From: Cedecea neteri
GTDB lineage: Bacteria; Pseudomonadota; Gammaproteobacteria; Enterobacterales; Enterobacteriaceae
Assembly (NCBI RefSeq): GCF_000758325.1
Contig: NZ_CP009459.1
Coordinates: 2,542,001-2,606,000, forward strand
Direction: 5' to 3'
DNA length: 64,000 bases
Shown here: positions 1 through 12,106 of the stretch, piece after piece
How positions within the stretch are numbered: the stretch's first letter is position 1
How the letters are laid out: the number at the start of each line of letters is the position of its first letter
Notes under the pieces: model-generated
The model's input: only the letters and a program-made list of their open reading frames with translations
Database searches by the model: none
What the model was told of the DNA's origin: nothing
Program-made: the position numbers and the translations under genes

Positions 1-652
1 TGTATTCTTCGCCCATTGCCACCCACTTGTGTTTGCCCAGCTCGTGATACGGCAACAGCTCGATTTTTTCAACGTTGCCCATATCACGGGTGAACTCACC
101 CAGGCGATGCGCGGAATCATCATCGTCGGACCAGCCCGGCACGACTACGTAGCGGATCCACACCTTAATGTCTTTTTTCGACAGATAGCGGGCAAACTCA
201 AGCGTGCGGTGGTTTGAAACCCCGACCAGATTCTGGTGGATTTCATCATTCATCTGCTTGAGATCGAGCATCACCAGGTCGGTGACCTCCAGCAGCTCAT
301 CAATCACAGGATCGTAGCGGCGAACAAAGCCGTTGGTGTCCAGGCAGGTATGAATCCCTTCTTTGTGGCAGGCGCGGAACCAGTCACGTACAAACTCGGC
401 CTGTAGGATAGCCTCGCCGCCGGACGCGGTGACGCCGCCGCCGGATGCATTCATGAAGTGGCGGTAGGTAACAACTTCTTTCATCAGCTCTTCCACCGTC
501 ACTTCTTTGCCACCGTGGGTGTCCCAGGTGTCGCGGTTGTGGCAGTACAGGCAGCGCATCAGGCAGCCCTGGAAGAAGGTGATAAAGCGGATACCGGGGC
601 CGTCCACGGTACCGCAGGATTCAAAAGAGTGAATTCGTCCGATTGCTGACAT
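1..652 (-). CDS. pflA: Pyruvate formate-lyase activating enzyme (partial, 3' end outside window)
   Basis: Radical SAM enzyme of the cytoplasm that installs the glycyl radical on PflB under anaerobic conditions. The first 217 residues are present; the E. coli protein has 246, so about 29 C-terminal residues lie outside the window. The translation starts [20 protein letters not shown] and carries the CxxxCxxC cluster motif as [13 protein letters not shown] near residues 29-41, followed by the glycine-rich [13 protein letters not shown] stretch that binds SAM. The start is the ATG at 652, matching the known N-terminus. It lies directly downstream of pflB on the same strand, separated by about 194 bases that contain the pflB terminator, so it probably also has its own promoter. 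Identification is secure. Confidence 0.97.
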   Translation of the reverse strand, partial: MSAIGRIHSFESCGTVDGPGIRFITFFQGCLMRCLYCHNRDTWDTHGGKEVTVEELMKEVVTYRHFMNASGGGVTASGGEAILQAEFVRDWFRACHKEGIHTCLDTNGFVRRYDPVIDELLEVTDLVMLDLKQMNDEIHQNLVGVSNHRTLEFARYLSKKDIKVWIRYVVVPGWSDDDDSAHRLGEFTRDMGNVEKIELLPYHELGKHKWVAMGEEY

Positions 653-787
653 TGCGGTGATCTCTCCAGATGTGGCCCGTCCAGGGCCTGTGTCGTGCAC
701 AGCTCAAGCCGGCTGTGTTAAGTCTGTTTTGACAGATACCCAGAGTATAGATAGCTGGCAAAGCAGGCTGAGGGTAGGGAGGTGAGT

Positions 788-814
788 AAAAAGGCCCCAC
801 GGGAGTGGAGCCTT
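788..814 (-). terminator. Intrinsic terminator after pflB
   Basis: On the minus strand a 10-bp stem (AAGGCTCCAC / GTGGGGCCTT, one T-G pair) with loop TCCC is followed by TTTAC. It lies 33 bases beyond the pflB stop codon and before pflA. Confidence 0.75.
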
Positions 815-846
815 TATATAGTACGCTTCTTCAGTCTGACAAGGAA

Positions 847-3129
<2,283 letters not shown>

Positions 3130-3180
3130 GTAACACCTACCTTCTAATGTGGAGTTCTTAAACCTGCGTACTGACTTAGC

Positions 3181-4038
3181 TTAATGCTTGTCGCCACCGC
3201 GCAGATAAATTACCCAGTATGTCAACCCAACCAGTAAACCTCCGCCGATGATGTTTCCGATGGTGACTGGAATCAGGTTATCGGTGATGAAGTTCAACAC
3301 GGTCAGATGCGAGAAACTTTCCGGAGAAGACCCTACGGCGGTCCAGAATTCCGGGCTGGCAAAGTCACGAACCACGATAGCCATCGGGATCATGAACATA
3401 TTTGCGATGCTGTGCTCAAAGCCGCTTGCAACAAACATGGCAACCGGAAGGATCATAGCAAACATTTTGTCCATCAGGCTGCGGCCGGAGTAGCTCATCC
3501 AGACGGCGAGACACACCATCAGGTTCGCCAGAATGCCAAGGCAGACGGCCTCAACAAATGTGTGGTGCATTTTATGGTCGGCGGTTTGCAGGACATTCAG
3601 CCCCCATGCGCCGTTGGCGGTCATATACATGCCGGACAGCCAGATCAACAGCACAAAGAGCAGGGCACCGATCAGGTTACCGATGTAGACGTTAGCCCAG
3701 TTACGCAGTAGCTGGCCCCAGGTGATACGGCCGCTGGCTTTGGCAACGACGATAAGCACGGTGGAGGTGAAAAGGTCTGCACCGCAGATAACACAAAGAA
3801 TTAAACCTAATGAGAAACATGTGCCGCCAATCAGCTTGGCAATCCCAAACGGAATCGTGGATGTGCCGGTTGTGGCGGTGATGTAGAACACGAAGGCAAT
3901 CGAAATGAAGACGCCGGCGGTAATCGCTAAGTAAAAGGTCGTTAGCGGCTGTTTTGTTGCTTTATAGACGCCAGCATCTTCGGCAATTTTTGCCATCGCT
4001 GGTGGAAGTACTAGATCAAAAGGGTTGTCAGCTTTCAC
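3181..4038 (-). CDS. focA: Formate channel FocA
   Basis: Inner-membrane pentameric channel of the formate/nitrite transporter family that exports, and at low pH re-imports, formate. 285 residues, equal to E. coli FocA. Six hydrophobic segments are evident, and the conserved pore histidine lies in SGFEHSIANMF near residue 209. The N-terminus MKADNPFDLVLPPAM is the cytoplasmic helix that interacts with PflB in E. coli. It is the promoter-proximal gene of the focA-pflB operon; the 406-base region upstream holds candidate FNR and ArcA sites. Confidence 0.98.
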   Translation of the reverse strand: MKADNPFDLVLPPAMAKIAEDAGVYKATKQPLTTFYLAITAGVFISIAFVFYITATTGTSTIPFGIAKLIGGTCFSLGLILCVICGADLFTSTVLIVVAKASGRITWGQLLRNWANVYIGNLIGALLFVLLIWLSGMYMTANGAWGLNVLQTADHKMHHTFVEAVCLGILANLMVCLAVWMSYSGRSLMDKMFAMILPVAMFVASGFEHSIANMFMIPMAIVVRDFASPEFWTAVGSSPESFSHLTVLNFITDNLIPVTIGNIIGGGLLVGLTYWVIYLRGGDKH

Positions 4039-4098
4039 ACTAACTCTCTCTTATTTAATTCGGCGAGGAGATACTAACAAAGCATTATAGAGTAAAAA

Positions 4099-4112
4099 TT
4101 GATGTGGATCAT
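4099..4112 (-). promoter_or_regulatory. FNR-type site upstream of focA
   Basis: TTGATGTGGATCAT matches the FNR consensus TTGAT-N4-ATCAA at 9 of 10 defined positions. Its centre is about 67 bases before the focA ATG. If it acts at -41.5, transcription would start about 26 bases before the ATG, as expected for a class II anaerobic promoter. Confidence 0.65.
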
Positions 4113-4248
4113 ATCTCGCCAAGCTAATAGGCACTGAAAAAGCAGGTCTTTTCCTGTTTTTCATCATAATATTTTGATTTTAAATGAAAAAATAAATTTT
4201 AATAATTATAAATAAAATTGAATTTGGCTTCTCCCTGACATGAAATTG

Positions 4249-4256
4249 GTTAATTA
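4249..4256. promoter_or_regulatory. ArcA-like core GTTAATTA
   Basis: GTTAATTA is the core of the ArcA-P box. A related AAATTAAC lies at 4320-4327. ArcA control of pfl is known in E. coli; the motif is short and the region AT-rich, so this is weak evidence. Confidence 0.3.
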
Positions 4257-4274
4257 TAATGGGGTATTTTTATA

Positions 4275-4303
4275 TTTTGATAACATTGTTGCCGTTATCA
4301 AAA
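4275..4303. repeat. Perfect 10-bp inverted repeat in focA upstream region
   Basis: TTTTGATAAC and GTTATCAAAA are exact reverse complements separated by 9 bases. It is followed by no T-run suited to termination and lies about 240 bases before focA, so it may be an operator or a DNA-bending site. No factor is assigned. Confidence 0.5.
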
Positions 4304-4365
4304 AATAACCATTTACCTGAAATTAACTAAAAAATTACATAATAAATTATTATTGTTGCAATAAT

Positions 4366-4389
4366 AAAAAGGGGCGCAAAAAGCGCCCC
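4366..4389 (-). terminator. Intrinsic terminator after ycaO
   Basis: Stem GGGGCGC / GCGCCCC with a 5-base loop; on the minus strand it is followed by TTTTTATTATT. It lies 55 bases beyond the ycaO stop. Confidence 0.85.
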
Positions 4390-4444
4390 GTAATATAGCT
4401 CAGACAAGGTGCTACACGCACCTGGAAGTTGTCAATAAATTACT

Positions 4445-6205
4445 TTATACCTGCCAATATTTGGTTTTAGCGCGCTGTAACTTTTCGTACGCGGCCAGCA
4501 GAGCCTGATGCGCCGGGAAGGCTTTTAGATCCTTATCCACTGGCTGCAGCCCATAGAAGGCGGCCTCACCGCTCATCGCCGCGCTGGCGGCATCTACGGC
4601 TTCAGCCCCGTACATACGGACGAAAGCGTTCAGGTATTGCAGAGGCTCGCGCTCTTCTTCCTGTGACAACAGAAGCAGAGTTTGCAGGCAGCGGTAGTAG
4701 TTGGCACGCTCCGGACTAAAGATGGAAGCGTTGAACTCCATGGTCCACTCGGTCCAGATCAGCGCCTGCTCAAGATCGCCACCCGCTAACGCCAGCATGG
4801 CTTTCAGCTCGCCAATGCGCAGTGTGTACCAGCCGTTATCTTTCCCGGTAGCCAGGCCCAGTAATTCACGCACGCGGGTGAAATCATCGTGGCCTTCGTC
4901 GTCCAGTTGGGCAATCAGATCCAGATAGTCCTGTTGCTCCCATTCACTGTCCGGTAACGCAAGAATTGTTTCACGCAGGTGGCTGCCCATGCTGTTGTTG
5001 GCCAGCAGCAGGTCGTCGGCAGGGTAAATATCAGACATGCCTGGGACGATAATACGGCAGGCATAGACGTCCAAATGCTCGTAGTCGGCGATATACACTT
5101 CTTTATCTTCCGACTTGAAGATAGCCATCAGCGTAGCGAACTCTTCTTCCGTTGTGCCAGCAAAGCTCCAGTCAGCAAACGGGTAATCGGCGTCCTGCTT
5201 GAACATATCCCAGGAAATCAGGCCGCTGGAATCGATGAAGTGTGTTTCCAGGTTCGCGTGTTCAGCGACTTCTTCATCGTCGAAGCTTGGCGGCGTAAAG
5301 ACATCCAGATCTTTCAGACCGCGCCCCTGGAGCAACTCGGTGACGGTACGTTCCAGCGCAACGCCAAAATCAGGATGTGCGCCGAAGGAGGCGAAACAGG
5401 TTCCGTTGGCCGGGTTGAACAGTACGACGCAGATAACCGGGTACTTACCGCCCAGAGAACCGTCATACGCAAAAATAGGGAAGCCTTCAGCTTCAAGCGT
5501 TTTAATAGATTCCACGACGCCCGGATAGCGGGCCAGCACATCCTGTGGGATCTCTGGCAGGCTGATGCTTTCTGCGATGATGCGGTTTTTGATATGGCGC
5601 TCGAAGACTTCAGACAGACCCTGAACCCGCGCTTCATTAGCCGTGTTGCCCGCAGACATGCCGTTGGAGACGTACAGGTTACCAATGATGTTCATCGGGA
5701 TATAAACAGTCTGCAGGTCTGACTGTCGGGTGAATGGCAGGGCACAAATACCGCGCTCTTCGTTCCCGGACTGCAGATCGATCAGCATCCCGGCACCGAC
5801 TTCGTTTTCCGGGTCGTAGAAAGCGCGCAGACGATCGTCGAGGATGCCTTCAGGCAGTTGGTCATCTTCCGGCAGCGGGAACCATTTCTCGTTCGGATAA
5901 TGCACAAACGGGCCGTTTGCAATCGTATCGCCCAGCCAGAAGTCGGCGAAGAAGTAGTTAGTCGACAGACGTTCAAAATATTCACCCAGCGCAGATGCCA
6001 GCGCGGCTTTTTTGGTCGCACCTTTACCGTTGGTGAAGCACAGGGCGCTGTCTTTGTCACGGATATGCACCGACCAAACGTTTGGTACCGGGTTAAGCCA
6101 GGAGGCTTCTTCGATATTGAAACCGAGGTCGGTCAGCTTTTTCTGGAAGCGAGCGATGGAGTCTTCCAGGGCGGCATCTTTGCCGGGGATAAATGTCTGG
6201 GTCAT
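4445..6205 (-). CDS. ycaO: YcaO, ATP-binding YcaO-fold protein
   Basis: E. coli YcaO is the founding member of the YcaO superfamily, which uses ATP to activate amide backbones. The E. coli protein is linked to RimO-dependent methylthiolation of ribosomal protein S12; its exact reaction is less well known. 586 residues from MTQTFIPGKDAALEDS, equal to E. coli. The N-terminal two thirds form the YcaO domain (for example GKGATKKAALASALGEYFER near 80-100 and GRGLKDLDVFTPPSFD), and the C-terminal third (about 430 onward) looks like helical TPR repeats. The frame is open for 11 more codons to 6238, but the ATG at 6205 gives the family N-terminus. K-12 has ycaP next to it; it is missing here. Confidence 0.95.
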   Translation of the reverse strand: MTQTFIPGKDAALEDSIARFQKKLTDLGFNIEEASWLNPVPNVWSVHIRDKDSALCFTNGKGATKKAALASALGEYFERLSTNYFFADFWLGDTIANGPFVHYPNEKWFPLPEDDQLPEGILDDRLRAFYDPENEVGAGMLIDLQSGNEERGICALPFTRQSDLQTVYIPMNIIGNLYVSNGMSAGNTANEARVQGLSEVFERHIKNRIIAESISLPEIPQDVLARYPGVVESIKTLEAEGFPIFAYDGSLGGKYPVICVVLFNPANGTCFASFGAHPDFGVALERTVTELLQGRGLKDLDVFTPPSFDDEEVAEHANLETHFIDSSGLISWDMFKQDADYPFADWSFAGTTEEEFATLMAIFKSEDKEVYIADYEHLDVYACRIIVPGMSDIYPADDLLLANNSMGSHLRETILALPDSEWEQQDYLDLIAQLDDEGHDDFTRVRELLGLATGKDNGWYTLRIGELKAMLALAGGDLEQALIWTEWTMEFNASIFSPERANYYRCLQTLLLLSQEEEREPLQYLNAFVRMYGAEAVDAASAAMSGEAAFYGLQPVDKDLKAFPAHQALLAAYEKLQRAKTKYWQV

Positions 6206-6543
6206 GGGGTTCACTTTAATGGTACGCAAAACGCGCAATGATACGGGTTTTACCGGGCAGACGCTATCTTCAGCCCGGTGCAGGCGACGCTAGCATAACA
6301 GGCTATACCTGCTTACAGTAACTCGCTGTTATGGTAGTAAAATGACTGGCCGCCATGGGGCATGTCCGCCGTATTGCCTTGCCGCCGGAAATCGGGCAGT
6401 TTTTTCGCTTGCCGGAAGATTGTGTTGTGTGATTTTGCTCACATTGGTCTTCCGCGAGGGATTAACCGTTGCAACACTGCGCCGCTGAATGATAAAACCG
6501 ATAATGTAATAAAAACTTATTGCTCGAGGCGTGGTGAGGGGAA
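6206..6543. other. Divergent ycaO-serC intergenic region
   Basis: 338 bases without a convincing gene. It holds the CRP-type site upstream of serC and a weak serC promoter candidate (TTGCAA at 6469, 17-base spacer, ATAAAA at 6492). I see no remnant of ycaP, which occupies this junction in E. coli K-12. Confidence 0.6.
6428..6443 (+). promoter_or_regulatory. CRP-type site upstream of serC
   Basis: TGTGATTTTGCTCACA is a perfect TGTGA-N6-TCACA palindrome, centred about 108 bases before the serC ATG. Repression of serC-aroA by cAMP-CRP is known in E. coli, which fits the position. Confidence 0.75.
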
Positions 6544-7629
6544 ATGACACAGGTATACAATTTTAGTTCTGGCCCGGCGATGCTGCCGGCTGAAGTACTT
6601 CGTCGTGCACAACAGGAACTGTGCGACTGGCACGGGCTCGGCACTTCCGTAATGGAAATTAGCCACCGTGGTAAAGAGTTTATTCAGGTCGCTGAAGAGG
6701 CGGAAAAAGATTTTCGCGATCTGCTGCAAATCCCCTCCAACTATAAAGTTTTATTCTGCCACGGCGGCGGTCGCGGCCAGTTTGCTGGCGTACCGCTGAA
6801 TATTCTCGGTGACAAAACTACTGCCGACTACATTGACGGCGGCTACTGGGCAAATAGCGCAATTAAAGAAGCGAAAAAATACTGCCAGCCGGTTGCCCAT
6901 GATGTGAAAATTACCGTGGACGGTAAACGCGCTATCAAGCCGATGAGCGAATGGCAGGTGTCTGATAACAGCGCGTTTCTGCATTATTGCCCGAATGAGA
7001 CAATTGACGGTATCTCAATCGACGAAACCCCTGATTTTGGTGATACCGTCGTTGCCGCCGACTTCTCTTCTACTATCCTGTCTCGCCCTATCGACGTCAG
7101 CCGTTTCGGCGTGATCTATGCTGGCGCACAGAAAAACATCGGCCCTGCTGGCCTGACGCTGGTCGTTGTTCGTGAAGATTTGCTGGGTAAGGCACACAAA
7201 GCGTGCCCGTCGATTATCGATTACACCGTGCTGAACGATAACGACTCAATGTTTAACACGCCGCCAACTTTTGCCTGGTATCTGGCAGGCCTGGTCTTTA
7301 AATGGCTGAAAGAGCAGGGCGGCGTTGCCTCAATGGATCGAATCAACCAGGCCAAGGCTGAGTTGCTGTACGGCGTGATTGATAACAGCGATTTCTATCG
7401 TAACGATGTTGCGGCTTCCAACCGCTCCCGGATGAACGTTCCGTTCCAGCTGGCGGATAGCGCGCTGGACAAAGTGTTCCTTGAAGAGTCTTTCGCTGCG
7501 GGCCTGCATTCCCTGAAAGGTCACCGCGTTGTCGGCGGTATGCGCGCCTCGATTTATAACGCGATGCCGCTCGATGGCGTCAAAGCGTTGACGGATTTCA
7601 TGGTGGACTTCGAGCGTCGCCACGGTTAA
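6544..7629 (+). CDS. serC: Phosphoserine/phosphohydroxythreonine aminotransferase
   Basis: PLP enzyme of serine biosynthesis (3-phosphohydroxypyruvate to phosphoserine) that also acts in pyridoxal phosphate synthesis. 361 residues against 362 in E. coli. The PLP lysine lies in [16 protein letters not shown] near residue 197, and the phosphate-binding [13 protein letters not shown] is at about 76-88. It starts [16 protein letters not shown], with GGTGAGG just upstream of the ATG. It is the first gene of the serC-aroA pair; 74 bases containing a hairpin with a T-run separate it from aroA. Serine and chorismate pathways are thus co-expressed, as in E. coli. Confidence 0.98.
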   Translation: MTQVYNFSSGPAMLPAEVLRRAQQELCDWHGLGTSVMEISHRGKEFIQVAEEAEKDFRDLLQIPSNYKVLFCHGGGRGQFAGVPLNILGDKTTADYIDGGYWANSAIKEAKKYCQPVAHDVKITVDGKRAIKPMSEWQVSDNSAFLHYCPNETIDGISIDETPDFGDTVVAADFSSTILSRPIDVSRFGVIYAGAQKNIGPAGLTLVVVREDLLGKAHKACPSIIDYTVLNDNDSMFNTPPTFAWYLAGLVFKWLKEQGGVASMDRINQAKAELLYGVIDNSDFYRNDVAASNRSRMNVPFQLADSALDKVFLEESFAAGLHSLKGHRVVGGMRASIYNAMPLDGVKALTDFMVDFERRHG

Positions 7630-7648
7630 TTAATGCCTTAGCAATTCG

Positions 7649-7675
7649 CCCCGCGGCCCGTCTGCGGGGTTTTTA
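7649..7675 (+). terminator. Terminator-like hairpin between serC and aroA
   Basis: CCCCGC / GCGGGG stem followed by TTTTTATT, 20 bases after the serC stop. It probably reduces rather than abolishes read-through, since aroA has no obvious promoter of its own in the remaining 29 bases. Confidence 0.7.
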
Positions 7676-7703
7676 TTCTGTTTGAGTTGAGAGTATTTTT
7701 CCC

Positions 7704-8990
7704 ATGCTGGAATCCCTGACGTTACAACCCATCTCGCTGGTCGACGGCACCATTAATCTGCCGGGTTCAAAAAGCGTGTCTAACCGTGCGCTCCTGCTGG
7801 CCGCGCTGGCCAATGGCACCACGGTGCTGACCAATTTGCTGGATAGCGATGATGTCCGCCATATGCTTAACGCGCTGAAGGCGCTAGGTGTGAGCTATAC
7901 GCTTTCGGCGGATCGTACCCGTTGTGAAGTCACCGGCGTGGCCGGGCCTCTGCAGGCCCAGGGTGAGCTGGAACTCTTTTTAGGGAATGCTGGCACCGCT
8001 ATGCGTCCTCTGGCCGCGGCGTTGTGCCTCGGCAGTAACAATATTGTGCTGACTGGCGAGCCGCGGATGAAGGAACGTCCAATCGGCCATCTTGTCGATG
8101 CGCTACGCCAGGGCGGAGCGAACATTGAGTACCTTGAGCAAGAAAATTACCCGCCTCTGCGTCTGCGCGGTGGCTTTGGCGGCGGCAAGGTTGAAGTGGA
8201 CGGCAGCGTATCCAGCCAGTTCCTGACCGCGCTACTGATGACCGCGCCTCTGGCAGAAAATGACACTGAAATCACTATTAAAGGTGAACTGGTTTCCAAA
8301 CCTTATATTGATATCACGCTGCATCTGATGAAAACCTTCGGCGTGGAAGTTGAAAACCGCGACTATCGCAGCTTCCTGATTCGCGGCGCGCAGCAGTACC
8401 AATCTCCAGGGGCTTACCTGGTAGAAGGTGATGCGTCTTCAGCCTCTTACTTCCTGGCCGCAGGAGCAATTAAAGGTGGTGTGGTCAAGGTGACCGGCAT
8501 CGGGCGGAACAGCGTGCAGGGCGATATTCGCTTTGCTGATGTACTTGAGAAAATGGGCGCCAAAGTGACCTGGGGCGATGACTTTATTAGCTGCGAACGC
8601 GGTGAGCTAAACGCTATCGACATGGACATGAATCACATCCCGGATGCGGCAATGACTATCGCGACAGCGGCCCTGTTTGCTAAAGGCACGACTACATTGC
8701 GTAACATTTATAACTGGCGCGTAAAAGAGACCGATCGTCTGAGCGCGATGGCGACGGAATTACGGAAAGTCGGCGCAGAAGTTGAAGAGGGTGAAGACTA
8801 TATTCGCGTTACACCACCGGCTAAGCTGACGTTTGCTGAAATCGGCACATACAACGATCACCGTATGGCGATGTGTTTCTCGCTGGTGGCGTTGTCCGAT
8901 ACGCCAGTAACGATTCTTGATCCAGGCTGCACGGCGAAAACCTTCCCTGATTATTTCGAGCAGTTAGCTCGCATTAGTACCCCTGTATAA
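7704..8990 (+). CDS. aroA: 5-enolpyruvylshikimate-3-phosphate synthase
   Basis: Sixth step of the shikimate pathway: shikimate 3-phosphate plus PEP to EPSP; cytoplasmic. 428 residues against 427 in E. coli. Substrate-site motifs are intact: [16 protein letters not shown] near 21-36, [15 protein letters not shown] near 93-107 and [15 protein letters not shown] near 343-357. The GNAGTAMRP glycine and proline are of the ordinary class I form. It follows serC and ends just before a strong terminator. The ATG at 7704 gives the family N-terminus. Confidence 0.98.
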   Translation: MLESLTLQPISLVDGTINLPGSKSVSNRALLLAALANGTTVLTNLLDSDDVRHMLNALKALGVSYTLSADRTRCEVTGVAGPLQAQGELELFLGNAGTAMRPLAAALCLGSNNIVLTGEPRMKERPIGHLVDALRQGGANIEYLEQENYPPLRLRGGFGGGKVEVDGSVSSQFLTALLMTAPLAENDTEITIKGELVSKPYIDITLHLMKTFGVEVENRDYRSFLIRGAQQYQSPGAYLVEGDASSASYFLAAGAIKGGVVKVTGIGRNSVQGDIRFADVLEKMGAKVTWGDDFISCERGELNAIDMDMNHIPDAAMTIATAALFAKGTTTLRNIYNWRVKETDRLSAMATELRKVGAEVEEGEDYIRVTPPAKLTFAEIGTYNDHRMAMCFSLVALSDTPVTILDPGCTAKTFPDYFEQLARISTPV

Positions 8991-8997
8991 CGTTTGT

Positions 8998-9025
8998 AAA
9001 ACCGCATCGCCTGATGCGGTTTTTC
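8998..9025 (+). terminator. Intrinsic terminator after aroA
   Basis: ACCGCATC / GATGCGGT stem with 4-base loop followed by TTTTCTTTCT, 8 bases after the stop codon. Confidence 0.88.
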
Positions 9026-9182
9026 TTTCTCTCTACGATTCCTTACAACGCCCGTTGCGCAATTCTTCTACACTCAGCCTGATTCCCTTGGATATTTACC
9101 AGGAAAGATAACAGTCCTGGCGGTTGCGGCGTATAATGCGCGGCGTTTACCACACGCGAATCCAGCGATAGAGGAGAAAACG

Positions 9183-9866
9183 ATGACGGCATCCGCCCCG
9201 GTAATAACGATTGATGGCCCAAGTGGCGCCGGTAAAGGCACGCTTTGTAAGGCCATGGCCGAAGCGCTGCAGTGGCATCTGCTGGACTCTGGTGCGATTT
9301 ATCGCGTTCTGGCGCTCGCGGCGTTACATCACCATGTTGATGTAGCTTCCGAAGACGCGCTGGTGCCCCTTGCGGCCCATCTGGACGTTCGGTTTATTTC
9401 CATCGACGGCAATTTGGAAGTGATTCTCGAAGGGGAAGACGTTAGCGCTGAAATTCGCACTCAGGAAGTGGCCAACGCGGCTTCTCAGGTGGCCGCATTC
9501 CCGCGTGTGCGCGAAGCTTTGCTGCGCCGTCAGCGCGCTTTCCGGGAAGCGCCGGGCCTGATTGCAGACGGCCGCGATATGGGGACCGTTGTGTTCCCGG
9601 ATGCGCCGGTGAAAATTTTCCTTGATGCCTCCTCTGAAGAGCGCGCCCACAGGCGCATGCTACAGTTGCAGGAGAAGGGCTTTAGTGTTAACTTTGAGCG
9701 CCTTTTGGCCGAGATCAAGGAACGCGACGATCGCGACCGCAATCGGTCTGTAGCGCCGTTAGTAGCTGCTGCCGATGCTTTAGTACTGGATTCAACCAGT
9801 ATGAGCATTGAGCAAGTGATTGAAAAAGCGCTACAATACGCCCGTGAAAAGCTGGCGCTCGCTTGA
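9183..9866 (+). CDS. cmk: Cytidylate kinase
   Basis: Phosphorylates CMP and dCMP to the diphosphates; cytoplasmic. 227 residues, equal to E. coli. The P-loop GPSGAGKGT is at residues 12-20, and the conserved [13 protein letters not shown] lies near 130-142. GAGGAG sits 8 bases before the ATG. It precedes rpsA, and the pair is cotranscribed in E. coli, where cmk was once called mssA. K-12 has ycaL between aroA and cmk; here there are 192 bases without a gene, with a lone TATAAT at 9132-9137 as possible -10 element. Confidence 0.98.
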   Translation: MTASAPVITIDGPSGAGKGTLCKAMAEALQWHLLDSGAIYRVLALAALHHHVDVASEDALVPLAAHLDVRFISIDGNLEVILEGEDVSAEIRTQEVANAASQVAAFPRVREALLRRQRAFREAPGLIADGRDMGTVVFPDAPVKIFLDASSEERAHRRMLQLQEKGFSVNFERLLAEIKERDDRDRNRSVAPLVAAADALVLDSTSMSIEQVIEKALQYAREKLALA

Positions 9867-9929
9867 GATAGCGACCCATTTTGTAGTACCCCCGCTGCAA
9901 CGGAGTGTGAGCGGGTATGTAAAACAACC

Positions 9930-9952
9930 CCATCCGGCATGAGGCCAGATGG
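9930..9952 (+). promoter_or_regulatory. rpsA leader hairpin
   Basis: CCATC-c-GGC / GCC-a-GATGG forms a hairpin 28 bases before the rpsA ATG. The start itself has only GAAG as ribosome binding site. In E. coli the S1 mRNA leader folds into several hairpins, lacks a normal Shine-Dalgarno sequence and is repressed by free S1; this arrangement looks the same. Confidence 0.55.
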
Positions 9953-9980
9953 ACGTTAATCTAACTTTTGAAGATTAAAC

Positions 9981-11654
9981 ATGACTGAATCTTTTGCTCA
10001 ACTGTTTGAAGAATCCCTGAAAGAAATCGAAACCCGTCCGGGTTCCATCGTTCGTGGCGTTGTTGTTGCTATCGACAAAGACGTCGTTCTGGTTGATGCG
10101 GGCCTGAAATCTGAATCTGCAATCCCTGCAGAGCAGTTCAAAAACGCAGCCGGCGAACTGGAAATCCAGGTTGGTGACGAAGTTGACGTTGCGCTGGACG
10201 CAGTAGAAGACGGCTTCGGTGAAACCCTGCTGTCCCGTGAAAAAGCTAAACGTCACGAAGCTTGGATCACGCTGGAAAAAGCTTACGAAGAAGCTGAAAC
10301 TGTGGTTGGTGTTATCAACGGCAAAGTTAAAGGTGGCTTCACTGTTGAGCTGAACGGTATTCGTGCGTTCCTGCCAGGTTCCCTGGTTGACGTTCGTCCA
10401 GTTCGCGACACTCTGCACCTGGAAGGCAAAGAGCTTGAGTTCAAAGTGATCAAGCTGGACCAGAAACGCAACAACGTTGTTGTTTCCCGTCGTGCGGTTA
10501 TCGAGTCTGAGAACAGCGCAGAGCGCGATCAGCTGCTTGAAAACCTGCAAGAAGGCATGGAAGTTAAAGGTATCGTTAAGAACCTCACTGACTACGGTGC
10601 ATTCGTTGACCTGGGTGGCGTTGATGGCCTGCTGCACATCACCGATATGGCATGGAAACGCGTTAAGCATCCAAGCGAAATCGTGAACGTTGGCGACGAA
10701 ATCACTGTTAAAGTACTGAAGTTTGACCGTGAGCGTACTCGTGTTTCCCTCGGCCTGAAACAGCTGGGCGAAGATCCATGGGTAGCTATCGCTAAGCGTT
10801 ATCCAGAAGGTACCAAACTGACTGGCCGCGTGACCAACCTGACCGACTACGGCTGCTTCGTTGAAATCGAAGAAGGCGTTGAAGGCCTGGTTCACGTTTC
10901 CGAAATGGATTGGACCAACAAAAACATCCACCCATCCAAAGTTGTTAACGTTGGTGATGTAGTGGAAGTTATGGTTCTGGATATCGACGAAGAACGTCGT
11001 CGTATCTCCCTGGGTCTGAAGCAGTGCAAAAACAACCCATGGCAGCAGTTCGCTGAGACTCACAACAAAGGCGATCGCGTTGAAGGTAAAATCAAGTCTA
11101 TCACTGACTTCGGTATCTTCATCGGCCTGGACGGTGGCATCGACGGCCTGGTTCACCTGTCTGACATCTCCTGGAACGTTGCAGGCGAAGAAGCAGTACG
11201 TGAATACAAAAAAGGCGACGAAATTGCAGCCGTTGTTCTGCAGGTTGACGCAGAGCGTGAGCGTATCTCTCTGGGCGTTAAGCAGCTCGCAGAAGATCCG
11301 TTCAACAACTACGTTGCGCTGAACAAGAAAGGTACTATCGTTACTGGTAAAGTAACTGCAGTTGACGCGAAAGGTGCTACAGTTGAATTAGCAGATGGCG
11401 TAGAAGGCTACCTGCGTGCTTCTGAAGCTTCCCGTGACCGCGTTGAAGATGCAACTCTGGTTCTGAACGTTGGCGACGACGTTGAAGCTAAATTCACCGG
11501 CGTTGATCGTAAAAACCGTGTTGTGAGCCTGTCTGTTCGTGCTAAAGACGAAGCTGACGAGAAAGATGCAATTGCGACTGTTAACAACAAACAGGAAGAA
11601 GGCAACTTCTCTAACGCAATGGCTGAAGCATTCAAAGCAGCTAAAGGCGAGTAA
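9981..11654 (+). CDS. rpsA: 30S ribosomal protein S1
   Basis: Essential mRNA-binding protein of the small subunit, also the host factor of some phage replicases. 557 residues, equal to E. coli. Six S1 (OB-fold) repeats follow each other, seen as recurring motifs: [39 protein letters not shown] and [12 protein letters not shown], spaced about 85-87 residues. Codon use is strongly biased as in highly expressed genes. It sits between cmk and ihfB. Autoregulation through its leader is expected from E. coli. Confidence 0.99.
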   Translation: MTESFAQLFEESLKEIETRPGSIVRGVVVAIDKDVVLVDAGLKSESAIPAEQFKNAAGELEIQVGDEVDVALDAVEDGFGETLLSREKAKRHEAWITLEKAYEEAETVVGVINGKVKGGFTVELNGIRAFLPGSLVDVRPVRDTLHLEGKELEFKVIKLDQKRNNVVVSRRAVIESENSAERDQLLENLQEGMEVKGIVKNLTDYGAFVDLGGVDGLLHITDMAWKRVKHPSEIVNVGDEITVKVLKFDRERTRVSLGLKQLGEDPWVAIAKRYPEGTKLTGRVTNLTDYGCFVEIEEGVEGLVHVSEMDWTNKNIHPSKVVNVGDVVEVMVLDIDEERRRISLGLKQCKNNPWQQFAETHNKGDRVEGKIKSITDFGIFIGLDGGIDGLVHLSDISWNVAGEEAVREYKKGDEIAAVVLQVDAERERISLGVKQLAEDPFNNYVALNKKGTIVTGKVTAVDAKGATVELADGVEGYLRASEASRDRVEDATLVLNVGDDVEAKFTGVDRKNRVVSLSVRAKDEADEKDAIATVNNKQEEGNFSNAMAEAFKAAKGE

Positions 11655-11698
11655 TCGTCCGAGCGTTGTATCCCGGCTTCTGCCAGGGTATAAAATCA

Positions 11699-11722
11699 GG
11701 GCGGCTTCGGCCGCCCTTGTTC
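11699..11722 (+). terminator. Terminator after rpsA
   Basis: GGGCGGC-TTCG-GCCGCCC hairpin with a UUCG tetraloop, followed by the short TTGTTC. Read-through into ihfB is plausible because the T-run is weak. Confidence 0.65.
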
Positions 11723-11769
11723 GATTGAGAGCTGTAAGCTAATTTTCCTGAAAGGAAACCGGAGGAATC

Positions 11770-12054
11770 ATGACCAAGTCAGAATTGATCGAAAGACTTG
11801 CAACCCAGCAATCTCACATCCCTGCGAAAGCAGTAGAAGATGCGGTGAAGGAAATGCTGGAGCATATGGCCTCTACGCTCGCCGAGGGTGAACGTATTGA
11901 AATCCGGGGTTTCGGCAGTTTCTCCTTACACTATCGCGCTCCTCGCACCGGACGTAACCCGAAAACCGGCGACAAAGTGGATCTGGAAGGTAAATACGTT
12001 CCACACTTTAAGCCAGGTAAAGAGTTGCGTGACCGCGCCAATATTTACGGCTAA
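11770..12054 (+). CDS. ihfB: Integration host factor subunit beta
   Basis: DNA-bending nucleoid protein, partner of IhfA; acts in recombination, replication and transcription. 94 residues, equal to E. coli. The HU/IHF signature is seen as [20 protein letters not shown] near 42-61, followed by [12 protein letters not shown], which contains the minor-groove intercalating proline of the family. A strong GGAGGA lies 5 bases before the ATG. It stands 115 bases after rpsA and ends at a strong terminator. Confidence 0.98.
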   Translation: MTKSELIERLATQQSHIPAKAVEDAVKEMLEHMASTLAEGERIEIRGFGSFSLHYRAPRTGRNPKTGDKVDLEGKYVPHFKPGKELRDRANIYG

Positions 12055-12070
12055 TTCCTTGGAGTTAGCA

Positions 12071-12106
12071 AAAACGGCACCTCAAATGAGGTGCCGTTTT
12101 TTTTTA
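12071..12106 (+). terminator. Intrinsic terminator after ihfB
   Basis: Stem ACGGCACCTC / GAGGTGCCGT with a 4-base loop followed by a run of nine T. Confidence 0.92.

Larger units (their letters stand above)
4039..4444. other. Intergenic control region of focA-pflB (and ycaO 3' end)
   Basis: A 406-base, very AT-rich stretch with no gene. It holds an FNR-type site, an ArcA-like core, a perfect 10-bp inverted repeat and the ycaO terminator, listed separately. In E. coli the corresponding region carries several stacked pfl promoters; I could not place individual start sites here. Confidence 0.7.

Noticed and set aside
9975-11156. 393-codon open frame antisense to rpsA
   Set aside because: Shadow of S1 codon bias; no motif and no independent signal.
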